In this document: one piece after another, positions 44,235 to 52,773 of the stretch
Position numbering within the stretch: position 1 is the first letter of the stretch
Layout: each line of letters opens with the position of its first letter
Origin: Roseococcus sp. SYP-B2431
GTDB taxonomy: Bacteria; Pseudomonadota; Alphaproteobacteria; Acetobacterales; Acetobacteraceae
Assembly: GCF_004336745.1 (NCBI RefSeq)
Contig: NZ_SJXD01000028.1
Coordinates: forward strand, 186,001-250,000
Direction of reading: 5' to 3'
DNA: 64,000 bases
Notes under the pieces: generated by a model
Databases searched by the model: none
Told to the model about the DNA's origin: nothing
The model's input: only the letters and a program-made list of their open reading frames with translations
Translations under genes and position numbers: made by a program

Positions 44235-46304
44235 TTGCGCGGGCGGATCGACGGCGTCTCCGAGGGCATCCTGCGCGGCTGGGCCTGGGATCCGGCCCGG
44301 CCCGGCCATCGGCTGACCCTGCGGCTGGTGGTGGATGGCGAGATGGTGGCCCCCGTCACCGCCGCATGGCCGCGCGCCGACCTCGAGCAGGCCGGCCTGG
44401 GCGACGGCCGCCACGGTCTGGAATTCGCCCTGCCCCTGCGCTTCCAGGACGGCGCGCCGCATGAGATCGCGATCGAGGCCTGGTGGCACGACAAGCCCAT
44501 CCGGCTCGACGCCGTCACGCCCCGCATCCCGCGACGGCTGCACATGCTGCGCGGGCGTCTGGAAGGCGCCCCGCGCGGTCGGCTGCGGGGCTGGGCCTGG
44601 GACCAGTCGCGCCCCGAGGCCGCCGTCGCGCTCGAGCTGTGGCACGACGGCAGGGTCGCGGCGCGCCTGCTGGCCGACCGCCACCGCCCGGAGCTGGCGC
44701 ATGGCGGCATCGGCGGCGGCGCGCATGGCTTCGAGCTCGACCTGGCCGGCGTCGCGCCGGTGGGGTCAGAGCTGGAGCTGCGCTGCGCCCCGGAATTCGG
44801 CGAGTGGTCGCTCGGACGCCTCGTGGTGCCCGCCGGCGGCGAGGAGGGCCCCCGGCCGCGACAGCACTTCCTCGAAGAGGCGCGCCAGGCGGAGGCCCGG
44901 CAGGAGCCCGCCGCCGCAGCGCGCATCCTGGAGCATGGGCTTCGCCTCCACCCGGGCGATTTCGACCTGCTGGTGCTGCGCGCGCGGGCCCTGCTCGACC
45001 TCCAGCAATGGGAAGCCGCGGAGGAGTCCGCCCGGCAGGCCCGGGCCGTCCGGCCCGGCCATGCCGCGCCGACCATGCTGCTGGCCCGCCTCGCCGGGGC
45101 ACAGGGGCGCCACGCCGAGGCGGCCGCGCATTGGTCCGGCATCACGCCCCGGGACAGCGCCTGGCGCGAGCGGCTGCAGCGCCGGCCACGCCATCTCGCC
45201 GCGCTCGGCCGAACGGCCGAGGTCCTGGCGGAGCTGGCGCTGGCCGCCCGGCACAGGCCGGAGGACCCCGCGCTGGCCCGGAGCCTGGCCGATACAGCCG
45301 AGGCGCTGGGCGCCACCGGCTCCGCCCGCGCCCATCTGCGCCGCCTCGCCGAGCTCGCGCCCGGCAGCCGGGCCGCGCCGGCACGGCTCGCCCCGCTGGA
45401 GCCGCGGCCGCCCGGCCATGGGCCGGCGGGGCTCGCCTCACCCCTGGTGAACCCGACTCTGCGGGCCTGGGACGGGCCCGTCTCGGGCGCGGTGGAGGGC
45501 GAGGCCCGGGTCGCGGCGGGGCTCGTGCTGCGGGGCCGGGGGCTGCGCTTCGCGGCCGCGGCGCCGCGCGCGCTCCGGCCGGGCGAGCTGCCGGCCTATG
45601 GGCTGCGGCTGGCGGTGGCGGAGGGCGCGGCCGAGGCGGAATTCGCGCTGGAGCCGGTGTCCACCGGCCTGCGCATGGCGCTCGCGCTGGAGGGGTCCCA
45701 GGGGCAAGGGCCCGGCATGGCGGCGACGCTGCTCCTGCGGCGCGCGGGCCAGCCGGACCGCCTGCTTCTGGAGACCCGGACCGAGCCGCGCCCGCGGCTG
45801 CTCCGCTTCGACCTGCCGCCCGTGCGAGAGGGCGCGTTGGTGCTCCGGCTGGAGGGGCCAGGCACGGTGGTGGTGCATCCGCCACGGCCGCTCGCGCGGC
45901 TCGACGGGGCTCAGGCAGTGCCGGGAGACTTCGAGACGCCGGGACTGGCCGCGCGGCTCGCCCTGCCGCCGCACCGCGCGCCGCGCCGCGACATGCCGGC
46001 GGAAATCGGGGTGCCCTTCACGACGATCGAGATCGCGCCGGCCGCGCCGGCCGGAACCTTGCGCGCGGTGCTGGACGGCACCTCGGCCCCCTTTGAATGC
46101 GTCCTCGCGGCGGGGGCATCCCCGGTGGCCGATCCGCGCCTCCGCATCCTGGCGGAGGGCGCGCCGCCGGTCCGGGGCTGGGTCGCGCAGCTGGAGGCCC
46201 CGCCGGAGGGCGGGGCCGGCTGGCTCTCGGCGCTGCACCGCGCGGCGGCGGTGGCCGGAGCCGCGAGCGCGCCGGGCGTCAGGCTGGAGTGGCGGGCGCC
46301 CTGA
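44235..46304 (+). CDS. Large protein with two GWAWD modules and TPR-like repeats
   Basis: The 689-residue product opens with TTG at 44235 (GGAG 6 bases upstream). Two N-terminal modules of about 100 residues each contain LRGWAWD (residues 13-19 and 116-122) and an LVVDG/ELWHDG strand, ending in GRHGLEFALP and AHGFELDL. A TPR-like helical stretch follows (about 215-390; AARILEHGLRLHPGDFDLLVLRARALLDLQQWEAAEESARQA), then a beta-rich C-terminal half without recognised motifs. There is no signal or membrane segment. I know no function; the shared module with the adjacent glycosyltransferases suggests a scaffold or glycan-assembly factor. The 3' end overlaps the convergent gene by 26 bases. Confidence 0.75.
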   Translation: MRGRIDGVSEGILRGWAWDPARPGHRLTLRLVVDGEMVAPVTAAWPRADLEQAGLGDGRHGLEFALPLRFQDGAPHEIAIEAWWHDKPIRLDAVTPRIPRRLHMLRGRLEGAPRGRLRGWAWDQSRPEAAVALELWHDGRVAARLLADRHRPELAHGGIGGGAHGFELDLAGVAPVGSELELRCAPEFGEWSLGRLVVPAGGEEGPRPRQHFLEEARQAEARQEPAAAARILEHGLRLHPGDFDLLVLRARALLDLQQWEAAEESARQARAVRPGHAAPTMLLARLAGAQGRHAEAAAHWSGITPRDSAWRERLQRRPRHLAALGRTAEVLAELALAARHRPEDPALARSLADTAEALGATGSARAHLRRLAELAPGSRAAPARLAPLEPRPPGHGPAGLASPLVNPTLRAWDGPVSGAVEGEARVAAGLVLRGRGLRFAAAAPRALRPGELPAYGLRLAVAEGAAEAEFALEPVSTGLRMALALEGSQGQGPGMAATLLLRRAGQPDRLLLETRTEPRPRLLRFDLPPVREGALVLRLEGPGTVVVHPPRPLARLDGAQAVPGDFETPGLAARLALPPHRAPRRDMPAEIGVPFTTIEIAPAAPAGTLRAVLDGTSAPFECVLAAGASPVADPRLRILAEGAPPVRGWVAQLEAPPEGGAGWLSALHRAAAVAGAASAPGVRLEWRAP

Positions 46305-49300
46305 CCTCCCAGCCCGGTGCGGGATCGATCTCGCCGGCGCGGGCCTGCGGATGGAGGGTGCAGCGGCGGTCGCGCAGCCGCGGCAGCACGCGCGCCAGGG
46401 CCGGGCTCGCCAGGCTGTCGCAGAGGATCGCGACGCCCGCGACATCGCCGGCGAGCGCCGCCGCGAGGCGGGATTCCGGGACGGGGCGGTAGATCACCGC
46501 CGAATCCGCGTCGTTCGCGCAGCCCTCGGCGCGCGGGCTCTCGCGCAGGTCCAGCCGCAGCCAGACCTCGACCGGCGCGGGCCGCGCGAAGGCGAGGCGG
46601 CGGGCGCGCAGCTCGCGATAGAGGCGGTCGTAATCGGCGGCCATGGCCGCGGTGTCGCGGGCCGCGCCCTCGCCCTGCTGCCAGGCGCGCAGCTGGATGC
46701 GCCGGCGGCTGAGGCCGGCGGGATCGCGGGCGATCGCGCGCAGGCGGTCCAGCACGGCCTGGGGCGAGGATTCCGGCGGCACCAGCCAGCCGCCGCCCTG
46801 CGCGCGCAGCCGCTCGCCCACGGCGCCGAGATCGATCCCCAGCACGGGCAGGCCCGCGGCCCAGAGCTCGGTCAGCGTGTGCGAATGCGTCTCCGGCCAG
46901 CGCGAGAGCACGGCGCCGATGTCGGGCGCGATGTCCCGCGCGCGCGCAGAAAACTCGTCCCGCGGATAGGGGCCATGGATCGTCAGGCCGGGCATGGAGA
47001 ACGTGCCCTGCGCCGTCCCCAGGACGTGGAACTCGACGGTCCGGCCCTCGTCCAGCAGGGCCATGGCGCGGATCCACCCGAGGCCCTTGGCCGTGTCGAG
47101 ATGGCCGGGCAGGAGCACGCGCAAGGGACGGCCCGCGAGGCTCGCCGTGCGCGCGGCGGAGAGCCGGGGAAAGTCGCGGCCATGCGGGATCACGCGGAAG
47201 TCGGCCTGCGCCAGCCCGGGAAAGGTCTCGACGTGGCGCGCACGGACATGGGGCGCGGTCGTGACCAGCGCGTCGGCGGCGGCGAGGGCCGCGCCGGTCT
47301 GCTCGCGCCAGCGCCGTGCCCAGGCGCCGCGCAGATGCGGGACCTCGGCCTCGGGCCAGAGCTCGGCCCGGCATTGCCCGGGCGCGTCGGTGCAGCAGCC
47401 GGGACAGGGCTCGCCCGTGGCGTCGAGCAGCTTGAGGCTGGCGCAGAGCATGTAGAAATCATGCAGCGAGGCCACGACGGGAATGCCCAGCGCCCGAGCC
47501 ACCATCGGCAGGCCGAGCCCGTGCCAGGCAAAATGGCGCAGATGCACGAGCTCGATCGCGTGGCGGGTGAGCAGGCCCGCGAAGGCGCGGTCGTATTCGG
47601 CGCTGGCATGCTCGGCGAGGCGGATGGGCCGGTTGAGCGCCACCTGCTCCACCTCCCGCAGCGCGCCGGATTCGAGGCGCTTCAGCGTCAGCACGGTGCC
47701 GTCGCTGCCGAGCAGGAAGGGCTCGTAGCGGTCCTCCAGCGCGCGCATCAGGTCGAGGTTGGTGAGCGGCGTGCCGCCCGCCTCCAGGGCGAGGACGAAG
47801 AGGATTCGCGGGCGCGGTGCCGGCCGCGCGAAGGCGCCGCCCATACGCCAGCGCGCGGCCGCCATCTGCGGGTCGGCGAGGAAGGCGTGGACCAGCGCGG
47901 GATATTCCGGGAAGCGGGCATCCACCGCCTCGCGGCCGGCCCGCAGGAGCGCCTCGCGCTCCGCGCCGAAGCTGGCCGCCTCGCGGTGGCGCACGAAGCT
48001 GCGGTCGTCCACCACATGGCGCAGCCCGGCGCGCAGCGCGCGCATCGACCACTCGTTCTCCTCGCCATAGCCGCGCGGGAAGGATTCGGCGTCGAGCAGC
48101 CCGGCGCGGTCGATGGCATCGCGGCGGAGGTAGAGGCAGAAGCCATGGCCCGTGGGCGCCTCGGGCGGGGTGGCGAGCGAGGATTGCGCGCAGAGGCGGG
48201 ACAGTTCCGTCGTGCTCATCCCCTCCGGCACGGGCGGGGTGGAGAAGGCGCCGGCCCGGTCGGAGAAGGGCGTGGCCGAGGCGGTCTCCGGCGTCGACCA
48301 GGCCGCCGCCATCAGGTTTTCGATCCAGCGCGCCGGCACCTCGGTGTCGGAATTCAGCAGGATCACGTCGTCGCGACCGGCGGCGGCGATGCCTCGGTTA
48401 CAGCTCGCGGTGAAGCCCAGGTTCCGGTCGTTGCGGAGAATTTCGATGCCCGCGCGGCCTTGCAGCTTGCCGAGAATCTCTGCGACGGCCGGGTCGGTGC
48501 TGGCGTCGTCCACCAGGATGAGCCGCGCGGGGGCCGCGCTATGCGCGATCACGCTGGCCAGGCAGTTCCGCAGCGCCTCCGCGGCATTGTGGATCGGGAT
48601 CACCACCGCCACGCGCGGCCGGCCGCGCGAGAGGGCGCGAAAGGCGCCGGCACCGAAGCCGGGCGCCAGCGGCAGATGCCGCAGGGTGACGGGAGAGCCG
48701 GGCAGCGCCCCCGCCTCCCCGGCGATGCGCGCGGAAACGGCGAGGGTCGGGCGGCCCGTGGGCGAATGGGGCAGCGGCAGTGCGAAGCGGCCGCCATCGG
48801 CGCGCAGCGGCGGAAACTCGCGCCCGTCCAGCGCGAGGATCACGGCCGGCGGGCGTTCCGGCTCCAGCTCGGCCCAGCCGCGCAGTGCCCCGCCTTCCCA
48901 GACGTCGAGCCCGCCGCGAGCGCGGGCGGGCAGCACCTCCTCCCGGGCCGCGATCTCCTGCCCGCGCGCGACCAGCGACCAGCGCCGGACCAGGCCGTCG
49001 CCGAAGGGCTGGATCCCGTCCAGCATCGGGCCGAGCACCGCGGCGGGCAGGAAGAAGCCCAGCCGCTCGCCCCGGAATCGCGCGCCGAAGAGGAGGTCCG
49101 TGCGCGTCGCGTTCAGCGGGATGTCGCAGACCTTCGCGCCATCGGCGTGCAGCGCCAGGTCGGGCCCGCCGAGCCATTGCGCGGGGTCGTAGGCCCAGCC
49201 CGAGAGCTGCGCCTGCGAGAACCACTCGATCGCGCCCATCGGCGTGAAGGCGGCCCAGCGCGCCCCGTCCGCGGTGGCGAGCGGCAGGCCGTCGGCGCAG

Positions 49301-49539
49301 AGCGTGACCTGGAATCCGGGCGCGTCGCCGGGCCAGGGAATGTCCTCGCGGAAGGCGCGGGCCTCCCCGCCGCCGGGAAAGGCGAAGGCATGCGCGATGC
49401 GGTGGGTGAGGCCGTCCAGCTCGAGCGTCAGCACGGGCCAGTCGCGGCCCGGCGGCACTGCGACCGAGCCGCCGATGCACAGGAAGCCGGGGCCGTGCTG
49501 GAGCGAGTCCAGCCCGCCGATGGGCGCGTCAGCCGCCAT
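46279..49539 (-). CDS. Multidomain glycosyltransferase: GWA modules, GT2, then GT4-like
   Basis: The 1086-residue protein has GWA modules near the N-terminus (LSGWAYD at 112-118 and LRGWAE at 219-223), a GT2 domain (about 309-560; VAVVIPIHN, LVDDAST, LLNSDTEVP with Asp398, GYGEENEW acceptor box), and a C-terminal GT-B/GT4-like domain (about 585-980; HGRDFPRLS, VLLPGHLDTAKGLGW, SHTLTELWAAGLPVLGIDLG). A Cys cluster CPGCCTDAPGQC lies in the second transferase. Two transferases in one chain suggest sequential sugar addition. The start overlaps the upstream GT2 gene by 11 bases, and its end overlaps the convergent gene. Confidence 0.85.
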   Translation of the reverse strand: MAADAPIGGLDSLQHGPGFLCIGGSVAVPPGRDWPVLTLELDGLTHRIAHAFAFPGGGEARAFREDIPWPGDAPGFQVTLCADGLPLATADGARWAAFTPMGAIEWFSQAQLSGWAYDPAQWLGGPDLALHADGAKVCDIPLNATRTDLLFGARFRGERLGFFLPAAVLGPMLDGIQPFGDGLVRRWSLVARGQEIAAREEVLPARARGGLDVWEGGALRGWAELEPERPPAVILALDGREFPPLRADGGRFALPLPHSPTGRPTLAVSARIAGEAGALPGSPVTLRHLPLAPGFGAGAFRALSRGRPRVAVVIPIHNAAEALRNCLASVIAHSAAPARLILVDDASTDPAVAEILGKLQGRAGIEILRNDRNLGFTASCNRGIAAAGRDDVILLNSDTEVPARWIENLMAAAWSTPETASATPFSDRAGAFSTPPVPEGMSTTELSRLCAQSSLATPPEAPTGHGFCLYLRRDAIDRAGLLDAESFPRGYGEENEWSMRALRAGLRHVVDDRSFVRHREAASFGAEREALLRAGREAVDARFPEYPALVHAFLADPQMAAARWRMGGAFARPAPRPRILFVLALEAGGTPLTNLDLMRALEDRYEPFLLGSDGTVLTLKRLESGALREVEQVALNRPIRLAEHASAEYDRAFAGLLTRHAIELVHLRHFAWHGLGLPMVARALGIPVVASLHDFYMLCASLKLLDATGEPCPGCCTDAPGQCRAELWPEAEVPHLRGAWARRWREQTGAALAAADALVTTAPHVRARHVETFPGLAQADFRVIPHGRDFPRLSAARTASLAGRPLRVLLPGHLDTAKGLGWIRAMALLDEGRTVEFHVLGTAQGTFSMPGLTIHGPYPRDEFSARARDIAPDIGAVLSRWPETHSHTLTELWAAGLPVLGIDLGAVGERLRAQGGGWLVPPESSPQAVLDRLRAIARDPAGLSRRRIQLRAWQQGEGAARDTAAMAADYDRLYRELRARRLAFARPAPVEVWLRLDLRESPRAEGCANDADSAVIYRPVPESRLAAALAGDVAGVAILCDSLASPALARVLPRLRDRRCTLHPQARAGEIDPAPGWEVRAPATPA

Positions 49540-51568
49540 GCCAGCGGCGATTGTAGGTCCAGGCGTTGAGCAGCGTCAGGTTCCAGCGCCCCTGCCCTGC
49601 GGCGAAGCGGCCCTGCGACTGGCGCTCCAGATGCGTGACCTCGGCGGTGTCCGCCATCACGCGGCGCAGCCCGTCGCGCGCGAGCTTCGCGCAGAGGTCG
49701 GCATCCTCGAAATCGCCGATGACATAGGCCGGATCGAAGCCGCCGTAGCGCCGCGCGACCTCGCGCCGCATCGCCAGGCAGGCGCCGGTGAGCGCCGGCA
49801 CGTCGCGCGGCGCCGGCGCGGCGGCCGGCGGGCGCAGGCCCTTGCCGGGATGCTCGGGAAAGACCCAGCCCGCCCGGTCCGCGGCGGCTTCGGGGACCAT
49901 GCCGCCATGCTGGAGGCTGCCATCGGGATAGAGCAGCCGCGCGCCAGCCGCGCCGATCGACGGATCGTCGAGCGCGGCGACGAGGCGGTCGAGCCAGCCC
50001 GGCGATTCCGGGAAGGCGTCGGCATTGAGGAAGACGACCACGCGGCCCCGCGCGCGCTCCAGGCCGAGGTTGCTCGCCGGGCCGAAGCCGCGCTGCTCCG
50101 CCGGGAGAAGGAGGCGCGCCGCAAGGCCGAAGCGGCGCGACAGGGCGGCGACCAGCGGGACCGCCGCCTCGCGCCGCGGCGGATCGTCCAGGACCAGGAT
50201 CACCTCGTCGCCCGGCAGGTCGGAGAGCAGCGCCGCCTGCGCGGTCAGCAGGTCGAGCCTTCCGTGCAGGGGGATCACGAGGCTGGCGCGGGGCGCGTCC
50301 GGCATGGCCCCGAAGACGCGCTCCTCCACCGCCATCGGCTGCGCCAGCCGCGCGCGGTTCAGCGCGACCAGCGGCGCGCCGAGCACCGCGTCGAAGGCCT
50401 GGTCCAGCCGCTCCGCCGGGATCGCGCCGATCCCCTCCAGCAGGCCGCGCAGCGCCGGCAGGCCCCAGGAGGGCGCGGGCAGCGACAGCGTGCCCGTCTC
50501 GCCCGAATGCAGCTCCACCTCCAGCCAGGCCTCGCCCGTCCAGGCCGAGGCCGGCGCGCGCGCGGTGAAGCCCTGGCCGTCGTTCGCCGGCACGTCGATC
50601 CAGGCGAGGTCGAAGCGCGCGTCGCCGTGGCGCAGGCGCAGGGCGGCGACGGCCTGGTGCGGGTCGGAGAAGCTGCCCTGCAGCAGCGTGCCCGCCTCGG
50701 TCGGCACCACGCGCGCCACCTGGATCCGCACCGGACTGGAGAGCCAGCCGGCGGTGCTGCGGCCGGTGAAGGCGCGCTGCAGCAGGCGCTCCAGCTCCGG
50801 CTTTCCCGCGCCGCGCGCCTCGGCCAGATGGCGGCGCAGGCGCGCCAGCAGATCCTCCGGCAGCGGGCGCGGCGCGATCCGCGACCCGGCCGGCGGCGAG
50901 AAGCGCAGCGGCGGCAGCCCCGGCGGCAGGATCTCCACGCCGGTGGCCTCCATCTCCGACTCGGGCACGGCGGCGATCAGACCGAGCTGGCCCTCCCCGG
51001 CGTCGAAGGCCAGCAAGGACACAGGGGAGGCGCCCGAGCCGCCCAGCCGCAGCGGCACCGGCGCGGCGGTCAGCGCGGCCTCCGGCGTCGCGTCGGCGAG
51101 GCGCAGGACCAGCAGACGATGGCCCGTCCCGGGCAGCGGCCCGCAGGCATCGAACGTGCCGTCGCCTTCCGGGACCGGAGGGGCGGCGGGCAGGGCCGGA
51201 ACCCCGCTTTCGCCCAGCGCGATGTCCGGCCCCAGCCGCAGCACCACCGAGGCCGGCACGGGCCGCGCCGGCCGGAAGGGCGCCGGGGCGCCGCCGGGCG
51301 GCGTGACCAGGATGCCGTCCGCCGCGAAGGCCACGCCGACGCTCGGCGCCTGCGCCTCGGTCGCGGAGAGCGGAAACAGCAGCTCCTCGCCCCATTGCCC
51401 GTCGAGGAAGTCGTTCACGATGAGATGCGGCTCGCCCTGCACGCCGCGGATGACGACGTGCAGGCGGATGTCCTCGCCCTGGTGGTAATTGGCGCTTTGC
51501 GACTGCGCCATGGCGCGCGGCGCGAAGGACAGGCTCTGCGCGAAGGGGGGCCGGAGGAAGGCGCTCAT
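49529..51568 (-). CDS. GT2 glycosyltransferase with a long beta-rich N-terminal region
   Basis: The 679-residue protein has a C-terminal GT2 domain (about 420-679): ASLVIPLHGRLDLL, ILVLDDPP, GFGPASNLGLERARG, VVFLNADAFPE and GDFEDADLCAKLAR, the last being the usual acceptor/base box. Residues 1 to about 400 are beta-rich and include a module distantly like the GWA modules (LQGSFSDPHQAVAAL at about 290). It overlaps both neighbours (4 and 11 bases), giving a three-gene minus-strand unit with the GT at 51565-52605 and the double transferase. Confidence 0.85.
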   Translation of the reverse strand: MSAFLRPPFAQSLSFAPRAMAQSQSANYHQGEDIRLHVVIRGVQGEPHLIVNDFLDGQWGEELLFPLSATEAQAPSVGVAFAADGILVTPPGGAPAPFRPARPVPASVVLRLGPDIALGESGVPALPAAPPVPEGDGTFDACGPLPGTGHRLLVLRLADATPEAALTAAPVPLRLGGSGASPVSLLAFDAGEGQLGLIAAVPESEMEATGVEILPPGLPPLRFSPPAGSRIAPRPLPEDLLARLRRHLAEARGAGKPELERLLQRAFTGRSTAGWLSSPVRIQVARVVPTEAGTLLQGSFSDPHQAVAALRLRHGDARFDLAWIDVPANDGQGFTARAPASAWTGEAWLEVELHSGETGTLSLPAPSWGLPALRGLLEGIGAIPAERLDQAFDAVLGAPLVALNRARLAQPMAVEERVFGAMPDAPRASLVIPLHGRLDLLTAQAALLSDLPGDEVILVLDDPPRREAAVPLVAALSRRFGLAARLLLPAEQRGFGPASNLGLERARGRVVVFLNADAFPESPGWLDRLVAALDDPSIGAAGARLLYPDGSLQHGGMVPEAAADRAGWVFPEHPGKGLRPPAAAPAPRDVPALTGACLAMRREVARRYGGFDPAYVIGDFEDADLCAKLARDGLRRVMADTAEVTHLERQSQGRFAAGQGRWNLTLLNAWTYNRRWHGG

Positions 51569-52605
51569 GCCGGCAGCCCGCGATACAGCGACAGCAGCGC
51601 CGCGGCGGCCCCGGCCTCGCTCGCCGGCGGGGCCAGGGCGGCCTGGAGCGCCGCCAGCTCCCCGGGCGCTTCCAGCAGGCGCATCAGCGACTCGGCCAGG
51701 GCGGCGCCGGAGCCGATGCGGAGGGTCGGGCGCCGATGCGCGGCCGCCATCGCGACGACCGGCTCCGGATCGCGCGACGGGAGCAGCACGAGATGCGCCG
51801 CCGCCATGCCTGCGGAGGAGAGGACCAGCGGCGAGCCGGGCTGCCCGGCCGCATGCTCCAGCATCGCGTCCGGGCCGCCGTGCACCTCGATCCGCAGCCT
51901 GCGGCCCTCAGGCGGCGGCAGGCTGGCCAGCAGCCCGGCCGCCGCAGCGAGAGAAGCCGCATCCCCCGGGCCCGGGAAGGCGGCCGCGACCAGGAAGTGC
52001 CGGGACGGCGGCGGCTCGCCCGCCTCCGCCTCCGGGGGCAGCGGCGGGGAGACCACGAGCCGCGCGGGATCGAGCCCGAAACCCTTGCAGGCGGCGCGCA
52101 GCCCCTCGTTCGGCAGCAGGACCGTGGCCTCGCGCAGGAAGCGGCGGAGCAGCGCGGCGGCCAAGAAACGCGGCACCTTCTCTTCCTCCTCCTCCGGAGC
52201 GCCGGAGACGAGCCCGATCCGCTGCGCGAGCCCGGCATCCAGCGTGACCACGATCCGCGCCCGGGGGCATTCGCGCCGAAGGAGCGCGAAGAGCTCCACC
52301 CCGAAGGGCGCGAGGTCGTGCAGGTGCACCAGCTCCGGCCTCAGTCGGCGCAGCAGGTCGCCCAGCCGGTCCAGCAGATGGAGGTCGGGCTGGGTGAGGT
52401 CCATCGACCCGAAGCCCGCCTCGGCCTCCACCAGGAACTCGGCCGGGCCGAAGGGCTGGAAGATCCGCACGCCCGGCGGCGGCCGCGAGGGGCCGGCGCC
52501 GGCCAGGAACCAGGCCTCCGCCACGCGCGACAGCAGGCGGAAGGCCCGGAACGCCGCGGCATCGGCGGGGCTTCCGCCCAGCGCCGGATGGCGGGCGGCC
52601 ACCAC
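51565..52605 (-). CDS. GT4-like glycosyltransferase (start uncertain)
   Basis: The frame of at least 346 residues opens with GTG at 52605, but in-frame upstream sequence (SRPRILVV, to about 52640) extends the first strand of the GT-B fold and has no ATG, GTG or TTG. Features are RILVVAARHPALGG-type N-terminus, LVHLHDLAPFGVELF, and a donor-domain half with VVSPPLPPEAEAGE; the E-x7-E motif is not clear, so the donor half is degenerate. Probably a glycan transferase of the same unit; the catalytic state is doubtful. It diverges from the plus-strand GT at 52774. Confidence 0.6.
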   Translation of the reverse strand: MVAARHPALGGSPADAAAFRAFRLLSRVAEAWFLAGAGPSRPPPGVRIFQPFGPAEFLVEAEAGFGSMDLTQPDLHLLDRLGDLLRRLRPELVHLHDLAPFGVELFALLRRECPRARIVVTLDAGLAQRIGLVSGAPEEEEEKVPRFLAAALLRRFLREATVLLPNEGLRAACKGFGLDPARLVVSPPLPPEAEAGEPPPSRHFLVAAAFPGPGDAASLAAAAGLLASLPPPEGRRLRIEVHGGPDAMLEHAAGQPGSPLVLSSAGMAAAHLVLLPSRDPEPVVAMAAAHRRPTLRIGSGAALAESLMRLLEAPGELAALQAALAPPASEAGAAAALLSLYRGLPA

Positions 52606-52773
52606 CAGGATGCGGGGCCGGGAAAGCGCGTCGAGGTCCAGCGAAGGGGCCTTTCGATCGGCGGAACAGGGCTCTACCTCTATCGCCCGTTCCGCCGGCG
52701 CTCAAGCTTGGCTTCCTCGGCCTCCTGCCGGATGCTAAGCCGAATGCAGGCCGTGGAAGGTATTGGCGACCGC

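Noticed and set aside
45598-49569. A 1323-codon plus-strand open frame across the double glycosyltransferase
   Set aside because: Low-complexity Arg/Gly-rich translation without motifs; the minus strand encodes clear GT2 and GT4 domains.
49244-52738. An 1164-codon plus-strand frame opposite two glycosyltransferase genes
   Set aside because: No recognisable motifs and codon composition typical of antisense frames.
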